From Clostridia bacterium (lineage in GTDB: Bacteria > Bacillota > Clostridia > UBA1381 > UBA9506), in assembly GCA_017546245.1 (NCBI GenBank), contig JAFYXI010000041.1, positions 1-64,000 of the forward strand: a stretch of DNA of 64,000 nucleotides, given 5' to 3'. Below the pieces are notes generated by a model. The model did no database searches. It was not told where the DNA came from and was given only the letters and a program-made list of their open reading frames with translations. Of this stretch, positions 33,731 through 40,376 are shown piece after piece; the stretch's first letter is position 1, and the number at the start of each line of letters is the position of its first letter. The position numbers were made by a program, and so were the translations under genes.

Positions 33731-34249
33731 TTATATAAATATTATTACAATAAAAATTCCTGCTAATATTCCGCTGCTTTTTAAAAGCTTTGAGTTTTTA
33801 GAAAGCTCTGCTTCTGCAAATTTTATTTCATCCTCCAACTCATCCGAAGCAGCTTCTAAAAATTCAATTTCTGCATTTTGCGCCATTTTACCCAAGTTTG
33901 CCCCCACATTATTGATTATTTTTATCGTTTTCGGTGATAAATTAAGCTTTTTAGCATATTCATCCACCACTTCGAACCATATTTGCGAAAGCTCGCGGTT
34001 TGTTCCATCCGTTAACTTTTCCGATACTTTATCAAACAATTCTGCAACATCGCCACAATCCTCTTTTGATAGTTTTTTCATAAGCGATGCAATCGGCTCC
34101 GACTCAAATTCCATTTTTTTTGCCATATGTAAAAATGCTTGTTTTAATCCTCTTATATTTTCTATCGCTTTGTTACTTTCAGCAATTTTTTTCATAGCAA
34201 ATGCACCACACGCAAAAATTACAAAAAATGCTCCAAGCACCGCTGTCAT
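33731..34249 (-). CDS. spoIIIAB: Stage III sporulation protein AB
   Basis: The 172-residue protein has N- and C-terminal membrane helices around a helical cytosolic domain (IRGLKQAFLHMAKKMEFESE ... LGKMAQNAEIEFLEAASDEL). It resembles a type II/IV secretion platform (GspF) module and pairs with the ATPase SpoIIIAA. It begins 4 bp after the spoIIIAA stop. Confidence 0.94.
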   Translation of the reverse strand: MTAVLGAFFVIFACGAFAMKKIAESNKAIENIRGLKQAFLHMAKKMEFESEPIASLMKKLSKEDCGDVAELFDKVSEKLTDGTNRELSQIWFEVVDEYAKKLNLSPKTIKIINNVGANLGKMAQNAEIEFLEAASDELEDEIKFAEAELSKNSKLLKSSGILAGIFIVIIFI

Positions 34250-34252
34250 ATA

Positions 34253-35170
34253 TCATTCACCTCGCAGTTTTACTATTTCTTTAACTTCAGGTATCCCGTT
34301 CTTTTTGGTAAGTACAACTGCGCAATCAAACATTTTAAGCATTTCTCTTCTCTCCTCCGACAGATTTTTGGTATCGTATCCGTGCATACTGGTTATAATA
34401 CGGCAACCTGCATTTAAAACACTTTTTACTGCAAAATAATCTTCTTTTCCGCCTATTTCATCTGTTATTATGACATCAGGCGAAAGTGAACGTATAGCCA
34501 GCAGCATTCCCATAGATTTCGGAAAACGGTCAAGCACATCGGTTCTTATACCTACATCAAACTGTGCCGTGCCGCCTTTTACCGCCGCAAGCTCTGAACG
34601 CTCGTCTATTATGGTAACTTTTTTATTCTGCGATATTAATCTTGCCATATCTCTTAGTATGGTTGTTTTACCACATTGAGGAGGCGAAATAATAATTATA
34701 TTAGCCGGTTCATTATCTGAAGCTAACCTTGCCAGAATGCTCTCTGCACACCCCTTAAACTCTTTTGCAATCCGCAAGTTAAGCCCAGAAATATCGGTAA
34801 CGTTAATAATTTTTCCCTCCGATAAAACGCATCTGCCGCTTATTCCGACACGATGTCCGCCCTTTATAGTCAAAAAGCCGTCACATATTTCTCTTTGATA
34901 AGCATAAACCGAATTTTCGCAAAATGCTGCTAAAAGCATTGCCATCTCTTCAGCCGATACCATATACGCACTTTCTCGGCTCGCTGTTGGCTTGCCGTTT
35001 TCTGCAATCATCATATCACCTGAATCGGTATGTATCATAAGAGGTTTTGCACACCTGAATCTGACCTCCTGAAGACCGTTAAAATCAACATCTGATAAAA
35101 CTGTTCGAAAACATACAGGAAGCTGCATTAAAATTTCTCTTTTTATTTGGGGGATGTCCATTCTTTTCAC
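34253..35170 (-). CDS. spoIIIAA: Stage III sporulation protein AA (ATPase)
   Basis: A secretion-ATPase-like protein of 305 residues. Walker A SPPQCGKTTILRDMARL at about 158-175, ERSELAA box, Walker B DVIITDEIGG at about 230. The N-terminal region includes QEVRFRCAKPLMI and the conserved GISGRCV. First gene of the eight-gene operon. SD GAGGTG. Upstream (35171-35263), the minus strand carries CATAATGAT, a possible sigma-E -10 element, but no clear -35 can be assigned. Confidence 0.96.
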   Translation of the reverse strand: MKRMDIPQIKREILMQLPVCFRTVLSDVDFNGLQEVRFRCAKPLMIHTDSGDMMIAENGKPTASRESAYMVSAEEMAMLLAAFCENSVYAYQREICDGFLTIKGGHRVGISGRCVLSEGKIINVTDISGLNLRIAKEFKGCAESILARLASDNEPANIIIISPPQCGKTTILRDMARLISQNKKVTIIDERSELAAVKGGTAQFDVGIRTDVLDRFPKSMGMLLAIRSLSPDVIITDEIGGKEDYFAVKSVLNAGCRIITSMHGYDTKNLSEERREMLKMFDCAVVLTKKNGIPEVKEIVKLRGE

Positions 35171-35263
35171 CTCAATCTATCATTATGCAATAAAGGATGA
35201 ATTTAGAACATAAATTAAGGTTACAATATAAATAACAAACAAGTTTTTAGTGGAGGATAAAAA

Positions 35264-36607
35264 ATGAAAGAAAGAAGTACCTTTTCAGGAAAGCTCGGAT
35301 TTGTTCTGGCCGCAGCAGGTTCTTCTGTAGGCTTAGGTAATATATGGAGGTTTCCGTATCTTGCCGCTAAATACGGCGGCGGATTATTTGTTTTAATATA
35401 TATTATATTAGTTGTAACTATCGGCTCAACTCTTATGCAGACCGAGGTAGCTTTAGGCAGACGCAGTCAATGCGATGTTTATAACACTTACAAAACGCTG
35501 GATAAACGTTTTACAATTTTAGGTATTATGGGAATTATTATACCTGTATTTATAGCAACTAATTATTCAGTTGTGGGCGGTTGGGTTATTAAGTATCTGA
35601 TAGAATTTGTATTAGGTAACAGCTCACAAACAGCATCACCGAATTACTTCAGCAATTATATATCGACCCCTGTTATGCCCATTGTATTTCATTCTGTGTT
35701 TATTCTGTTATCAATGCTTATTCTTTTATGCGGAGTAAAAAAAGGAATTGAACGCAGTAACAAAATTATGATGCCCGCACTTTTAATTCTGACAATTATA
35801 ATTTCAATAAAAGGCATTACTCTGCCCGGTGGACTTGAGGGGGTTAAATTCTATCTAGTTCCCGATTTTTCACGCTTTTCTTTAGTGTCAGTTTTAATGG
35901 CAATAGGTCAGGTATTTTACTCGTTATCGCTTGCTATGGGCATTATGATAACCTATGGTTCGTATATGGGCAAAGATATAGATATTCAGCACAGTATAAA
36001 AATGACCGAGTTTTTTGATACATCTGTTGCCATTTTAGGCGGTTTGATGATTGTGCCTGCTGTTTTTTCAGCATCAGGAGGAAACAGCGACGCAATCAAC
36101 GTCGGACCGGGATTATTATTTGAAACCTTGCCCGAAGTGTTTGAGCAATTTCCTTTAGGAAACTTGTTCGGTGCTCTGTTCTTTTTACTGGCACTGTTTG
36201 CCGCGTTAACCTCTATAATATCACTTATGGAGGTAATTATCGCCTGGCTAATTGATAGATTTAATATGAGCAGATTTAAGGCTACCTTCTTGGTTTCTCT
36301 AATACTGTTTTTAACCGGAATACCAAGCTCGTTGGGATTTGGTATTTGGAAAAACGTACTGATTTTTGATAAAAATATTTTTGACTTTATCGACTATACG
36401 GCAAACAGCATTTTAATGCCGTTAATCGCAATTGCGACTTGTATTTTTGTAGGATATTTTTTAGGAGTAAAAACTATTTTTGAAGAGGCTGAGCTTTCTG
36501 CCACATTTAAACACAAAAAGTACTATTCATTAATGGTTAAGGTTATTGTGCCGATTTGTATTGCAGCAATATGGATTAGCGCAGTTTTTAATATTCCTAA
36601 AGCATAA
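35264..36607 (+). CDS. Sodium-dependent (NSS/SNF) amino-acid-type transporter
   Basis: The 447-residue polytopic protein belongs to the neurotransmitter:sodium symporter family. TM1 carries the sodium/substrate motif AAAGSSVGLGNIWRFPYLA, and TM6 the unwound SLSLAMGIMITYGSYM. About eleven membrane segments, in line with short bacterial members (LeuT-like). Substrate (amino acid or amine) cannot be told. GTGGAGG precedes the ATG. Single-gene unit, divergent from spoIIIA across 93 bp. Confidence 0.93.
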   Translation: MKERSTFSGKLGFVLAAAGSSVGLGNIWRFPYLAAKYGGGLFVLIYIILVVTIGSTLMQTEVALGRRSQCDVYNTYKTLDKRFTILGIMGIIIPVFIATNYSVVGGWVIKYLIEFVLGNSSQTASPNYFSNYISTPVMPIVFHSVFILLSMLILLCGVKKGIERSNKIMMPALLILTIIISIKGITLPGGLEGVKFYLVPDFSRFSLVSVLMAIGQVFYSLSLAMGIMITYGSYMGKDIDIQHSIKMTEFFDTSVAILGGLMIVPAVFSASGGNSDAINVGPGLLFETLPEVFEQFPLGNLFGALFFLLALFAALTSIISLMEVIIAWLIDRFNMSRFKATFLVSLILFLTGIPSSLGFGIWKNVLIFDKNIFDFIDYTANSILMPLIAIATCIFVGYFLGVKTIFEEAELSATFKHKKYYSLMVKVIVPICIAAIWISAVFNIPKA

Positions 36608-36610
36608 AAA

Positions 36611-36646
36611 TAAAGCACATTCATTTTTGAATGTGCTTTATTTTTA
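36611..36646. terminator. Bidirectional intrinsic terminator
   Basis: Stem AAAGCACATTC / GAATGTGCTTT, loop ATTTTT, then ATTTTT. It lies between the convergent symporter and cpsB genes. Confidence 0.88.
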
Positions 36647-37351
36647 ATAGTTCAATCCTATTATATCATATACTTCATTTATTTGTTCTAAAAGCGATTC
36701 GCCATATAGCTCAGCCAGTCTTTTTGCCGCTGCACCTAGCTGACTTTTTCTGTTGTACATATTATGCGCATCCGAACCCAGAACACACGGGCAACCGGAT
36801 TTTAAAAATCTTTTTGTCCGGCCTTTCTCTTCAACAACAGTTTCGGCGTTAATCTGAAGAACTGCACCCATATCAAAAAACGGCTTTAGTCTTTTCATAT
36901 CCCAGGGCATTCGCACATACCGTTCAGGATGTGCCAAAATAACAGTCATTTGCCAGTCAGATATTACTCTCTCAACCTCGTTATATACCCATTCTCCCCA
37001 AGGTTCAAACGGCAATTCAAGCAAAATCAGATTACTGTCTTGTATACAAAGCAAATCTAAATTTTCACGTGCAGATATACCTCTTGTTAACGCGACCTCT
37101 GCTCCAAGCAATATTTTAGGAAGCTTTACCTTTTTTTGCAATGCTCTTTCGCATAAATTTAAAAACGCTTCTTCTCTTAGCTTAATAAAATCATCTATGG
37201 TTCTTTTTTTACCGTAATAATGCGGTGTTGCTGCAACAACCTCCACACCCTGACTGACCGAATCAGAAAGCATTTCAATTGATACATCACTATCTGCTGC
37301 ACCATCATCTATTCCCGGCAAAAAGTGACAATGAATATCTATTAAATTCAA
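36644..37351 (-). CDS. cpsB: PHP-type tyrosine-protein phosphatase (CpsB/YwqE family)
   Basis: Manganese-dependent PHP-fold phosphatase that reverses BY-kinase autophosphorylation. Metal motifs: IDIHCHFLPGIDDGA at the N-terminus, ATPHYYG, ILAHPERY and GSDAHN. Start is a TTG at 37351, with AGGGAGGGT six bases upstream. The ATG at 37378 would place nine unlikely residues before it and overlap cpsD's end. Third gene of the wzz-cpsD-cpsB unit. No glycosyltransferases follow. Confidence 0.9.
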   Translation of the reverse strand: MNLIDIHCHFLPGIDDGAADSDVSIEMLSDSVSQGVEVVAATPHYYGKKRTIDDFIKLREEAFLNLCERALQKKVKLPKILLGAEVALTRGISARENLDLLCIQDSNLILLELPFEPWGEWVYNEVERVISDWQMTVILAHPERYVRMPWDMKRLKPFFDMGAVLQINAETVVEEKGRTKRFLKSGCPCVLGSDAHNMYNRKSQLGAAAKRLAELYGESLLEQINEVYDIIGLNY

Positions 37352-37377
37352 GGAAATACCCTCCCTTAAAAAAGGCA

Positions 37378-38217
37378 TTACTTCTTTTTGCTGAGTTTAA
37401 ATCCTTTAAAGCTTTTCTTTTTTTCTTCTGTTTTTTTAGGCTTTGGCTTTCTGTCACCGTATCCCGGACCGTTTACATACTCATTATTTGCATAACTGCT
37501 ATAATCATAAGAGTATTTTTTGCGATAAGAATATGAATATGAATACTGTTTATCTTCAGATTCATTCATTAAAAAGCCCAGTATTTTAGCTTCAGCAAAT
37601 TCAAGCGACGAAATGGTTTTTTTCATTAAATCGCGAGGTGTTTCGTTCTGTTTTAAAACAATCAAAACACCGCTTGCGTGCTTTGCCATAACCAAGGCAT
37701 CCGCAACCAGATTCACCGGTGGACTGTCTAAGAATATGTAGTCATAAACCTCACTAAGCTCGTTAAGTGCCTGCTCCATTCTCGGTGTTGCCAAAAGCTC
37801 TGCCGGATTAGGCGGAATATGCCCTGCCGAAATATAGTCTATACCTTGCTTTTCGCTGTATCTTATAACATCGCTTATATCTACAAAGCCTGCAAGCAGA
37901 TCTGCTAAACCCTCTTCGTTTCTTTCCTCCATATACTGGTTAACCTTAGGACGACGAAGGTCGGCATCAATTAAAAGCACCTTAGCATTCATTTGTGCAA
38001 AGGTAACAGCAAGATTAATAGAGCTTGTTGTTTTTCCTTCACCGGCAACAGAGCTTGTTACTACAATTATTTTACAGCCCTTTTTGCCCGCCAGAGTAAA
38101 CATTATGTTAGTACGTGCAATTTTATATGCTTCGATTGCTCTGAATGAAACGTTTTCGCCTGTAATCAGTTTTGATGATATAGGTTTTTGAGCCTGTTTA
38201 TTCTGAAAGCTTTTCAC
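37378..38217 (-). CDS. cpsD: BY-type tyrosine autokinase (CpsD/CapB/YwqD)
   Basis: The 279-residue cytosolic kinase has Walker A SSVAGEGKTTSSINLA, Walker A' VLLIDADLRRPKV and Walker B YIFLDSPPV. A C-terminal tyrosine cluster (YSYSYSYRKKYSYDYSSY at about 232-249) is the autophosphorylation target, and a Lys-rich tail follows. It works with the membrane adaptor encoded just upstream to steer exopolysaccharide assembly. Confidence 0.94.
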   Translation of the reverse strand: MKSFQNKQAQKPISSKLITGENVSFRAIEAYKIARTNIMFTLAGKKGCKIIVVTSSVAGEGKTTSSINLAVTFAQMNAKVLLIDADLRRPKVNQYMEERNEEGLADLLAGFVDISDVIRYSEKQGIDYISAGHIPPNPAELLATPRMEQALNELSEVYDYIFLDSPPVNLVADALVMAKHASGVLIVLKQNETPRDLMKKTISSLEFAEAKILGFLMNESEDKQYSYSYSYRKKYSYDYSSYANNEYVNGPGYGDRKPKPKKTEEKKKSFKGFKLSKKK

Positions 38218-38244
38218 TATTGCCTCTCCAATCTAAAAAGTATT

Positions 38245-38919
38245 TTATAATTCAATATTCGGTATATTTCCTAAAATAGGATATTTGTATTCTTTTGTCA
38301 AATCATCTTCATTTTTAATGCGGTTATCAAGCAATTCCAAAAGCAAAATAATTCCCATTGCTACAGCAGCACCAAATATAGCTCCCACAACCGTGTTAAG
38401 CGGTATTTGAGGACTCGACGGTTTTTCCGGCAGATTGCCAAAATCAATAATCTCAACAGAACCACTTTTTATAATTCTGTCGATTTCTGAAGATGCGTTC
38501 ATCAAAATTGTATTTACAATAATCTGTGCTTCACTCGGGTCGTGTGCAACAGCTTTTATTTCCATAATTTCGGTTTCGTTTTTAGGCACCATCGACACCA
38601 TCCGCGATATTTGATCGCCTTCGTAACCCAAACCGCTTTTTTCTGCAACAACCGACATAAAGGTTTTACTCTGTAAAAGCTCAACATAGGTAAATACAAG
38701 CATCTGCGAAGTTGCCATATCTGCCATATTGACATTTTCAGACATTTTATCACGTATGTTATTTACGTAAAGCGAACCCGAAGATGTATATGTAGGAATT
38801 GTCAGATATTTGCTGTAAGAAAAAAACACCGATGCCCCTAAAATAAAAGCTATAAGAATAATCCACCATCTTTTCAGCATCATTCTTACTATGTCAATTA
38901 ACGTTAAATTTCTGCTCAA
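38245..38919 (-). CDS. Wzz/CapA-type polysaccharide co-polymerase and kinase activator
   Basis: The 224-residue protein has two membrane helices (WWIILIAFILGASVFFSY at about 15-32 and VVGAIFGAAVAMGIILLLEL at about 175-194) bracketing an extracytoplasmic Wzz domain. The proline-rich LPEKPSSPQIP just before TM2 is the family's mark. The short cytosolic tail should activate CpsD. AGGAGG site. First gene of the operon. Confidence 0.92.
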   Translation of the reverse strand: MSRNLTLIDIVRMMLKRWWIILIAFILGASVFFSYSKYLTIPTYTSSGSLYVNNIRDKMSENVNMADMATSQMLVFTYVELLQSKTFMSVVAEKSGLGYEGDQISRMVSMVPKNETEIMEIKAVAHDPSEAQIIVNTILMNASSEIDRIIKSGSVEIIDFGNLPEKPSSPQIPLNTVVGAIFGAAVAMGIILLLELLDNRIKNEDDLTKEYKYPILGNIPNIEL

Positions 38920-38988
38920 AGAAAATCCTCCTCTTAATAAGACAGCCTAATGCCTTTTTATCATTATAAAAAATATATTTTTTATTTT

Positions 38989-39017
38989 ATTATAACACTT
39001 GTATATAACTAATTCAA
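38989..39017 (-). promoter_or_regulatory. Predicted sigma-A promoter of the wzz-cpsD-cpsB operon
   Basis: On the minus strand TTGAAT (39012-39017), 17-bp spacer, perfect TATAAT (38989-38994), about 70 bp ahead of the wzz-type start. The rest of 38920-39117 is AT-rich with no feature recognised. Confidence 0.65.
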
Positions 39018-39117
39018 GTAAAAATTGTTTTTTCGTTTCTTTTTTTTAATTTGTTTATATAAATTTGTTTAATTTTAACACATTAACAAAACTTTTAAAT
39101 TTTTTTGCAAAAAAGGC

Positions 39118-39146
39118 TTGACATCTTTTCAGTTTGATGCTATAAT
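39118..39146 (+). promoter_or_regulatory. Consensus sigma-A promoter of tRNA-Tyr
   Basis: Perfect TTGACA (39118-39123), 17-bp spacer, perfect TATAAT (39141-39146), 24 bp before the tRNA. Confidence 0.85.
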
Positions 39147-39170
39147 AACAAAGTCGTCAAAATTGAATAC

Positions 39171-39255
39171 GGAAGGGTTCCCGAGTGGCCAAAGGGGGCA
39201 GACTGTAAATCTGTTGTCTTCGACTTCGATGGTTCGAATCCATCTCCTTCCACCA
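39171..39255 (+). tRNA. tRNA-Tyr (anticodon GTA)
   Basis: A class II cloverleaf with a 7-bp acceptor stem (GGAAGGG with TCCTTCC), GTA anticodon at 39205-39207 in loop CTGTAAA between CAGA and TCTG, a long variable arm, TTCGAATC T-loop, and an encoded CCA end. It stands alone, followed directly by its terminator. Confidence 0.96.
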
Positions 39256-39286
39256 AAAAGCACTTGCATCTGCAAGTGCTTTTTAT
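39255..39286 (+). terminator. Intrinsic terminator of tRNA-Tyr
   Basis: The 14-bp perfect stem AAAAAGCACTTGCA / TGCAAGTGCTTTTT with a 2-nt loop starts at the last A of the CCA end. Confidence 0.9.
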
Positions 39287-39301
39287 ATGCAAAATTTAAA
39301 A

Positions 39302-39452
39302 GCGCTGTCTCAATAATCATATATAGCGAATAATTATGCAATGTTTAGTTGCAGGGAATGGATTTATCCATTCCGTGGAACGCATTAATGCGTTCCCTAC
39401 AATATTTCGTGCATAAATATTTATAAAAAATGATTATTGAGACAGCACCTTT
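39302..39452 (-). repeat. MITE-like nested palindromic element, copy 2
   Basis: Inverted copy of the element at 6703-6858, with about seven or eight differences by eye over about 145 bp. Terminal repeats GCTGTCTCAATAATCAT and ATGATTATTGAGACAGC match perfectly. The same internal TAGGGAACGC/GGAATGG double palindrome is present. It sits between tRNA-Tyr and the 3' end of a minus-strand phosphatase gene. Confidence 0.85.
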
Positions 39453-39465
39453 TTGTATCATATCA

Positions 39466-40245
39466 TTATTTGCTTAAAACCGATTTTCCTTCCCACTCTC
39501 TTGCCGCCGGCACGTTCATAATCTCCGCAACAGTAGGGGCAATATCTAAAATACTAACACCCGAAAGCTCTTTTCCTGCCTCGAAATCAGGGCCGTAAAA
39601 TATCATCGGTATAGTCATATCCTCCGGCATATCAGTTCCGTGAGCTCTGTCGTGACCGCCGTGGTCAGCAGTAACAATAACCGTATATTCACCTTTTGTT
39701 GCTTCTATTACTTTTTTTACATTGTTTATAGCAAGATTTATTACATCTAAATATGCTTCGCTCATCCAGCCGTTTTCATGCCCACCCTTTTCATCTGTTT
39801 CAACCATATATAAAAACACAAAATCAGGCTTAGCCAATTTTATGTAGTCGAGTGCTTTGTCAGTAAGCATTGCATCTACATGGTCAAATGAATAAGCATT
39901 TATATATTCTGCCGCTTTTAACGATTCAGGTCGTGATACATCACGAATAGGTTCCCATCCGTAATACATAGCCGAAGTTTTGCCTGCATTTTTTATTTGT
40001 TCAAACAACCCGTTAACAGGTCTGACAGGCGGCATATATATATTGGTAGAAATACCGTGTCTTTCCGGAGGCACACTATGAAAAAGTGACATATGGCAAG
40101 GAAGTGTTACAGACGGAAACACAGTTTTTGCATCTAATGTGTAAGATGCCATTTTTTTAAGTTCATCAACATAAGGATTTTTACATTTAAGCAATCCGTC
40201 AGGTCTCATTCCGTCAATAGAAATTAATATAACTTTTTTATCCAT
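39466..40245 (-). CDS. Alkaline-phosphatase-superfamily (type I phosphodiesterase/NPP) protein
   Basis: The 259-residue cytosolic protein has the metal motif LISIDGMRPDG, a nucleophile Thr in PSVTLPCHMSLFHSV, and C-terminal TADHGGHDRAHGT with the second metal site. The pattern is that of nucleotide pyrophosphatase/phosphodiesterase-like hydrolases. Substrate is unknown. No signal peptide. It follows the SLH gene but is separated by a terminator and has its own promoter. Confidence 0.9.
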   Translation of the reverse strand: MDKKVILISIDGMRPDGLLKCKNPYVDELKKMASYTLDAKTVFPSVTLPCHMSLFHSVPPERHGISTNIYMPPVRPVNGLFEQIKNAGKTSAMYYGWEPIRDVSRPESLKAAEYINAYSFDHVDAMLTDKALDYIKLAKPDFVFLYMVETDEKGGHENGWMSEAYLDVINLAINNVKKVIEATKGEYTVIVTADHGGHDRAHGTDMPEDMTIPMIFYGPDFEAGKELSGVSILDIAPTVAEIMNVPAAREWEGKSVLSK

Positions 40246-40298
40246 TTTACCATCTCCGTTATTGTTTAAACTTTAAATATTATACCGAATCATTCATT

Positions 40299-40327
40299 AT
40301 TATACAAGAAGCTGTGAAAAATGTAAA
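40299..40327 (-). promoter_or_regulatory. Predicted promoter of the phosphodiesterase gene, inside a terminator
   Basis: On the minus strand TTTACA (40322-40327), 17-bp spacer, perfect TATAAT (40299-40304). The -35 lies in the upstream terminator stem, so termination of the polysaccharide operon and initiation here share DNA. Confidence 0.5.
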
Positions 40328-40345
40328 TACATTTTTCACAGCTTC
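40308..40345 (-). terminator. Intrinsic terminator of the SLH/lyase operon
   Basis: The 18-bp perfect stem GAAGCTGTGAAAAATGTA / TACATTTTTCACAGCTTC has a 2-nt loop. It lies 31 bp after the stop of the SLH gene. Confidence 0.8.
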
Positions 40346-40376
40346 TATAAAAACTTTTTTCATTTATTGCTATATA

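Noticed and set aside
39118-39341. Short frames across tRNA-Tyr on both strands
   Set aside because: They overlap the tRNA, its promoter, terminator and the repeat element.
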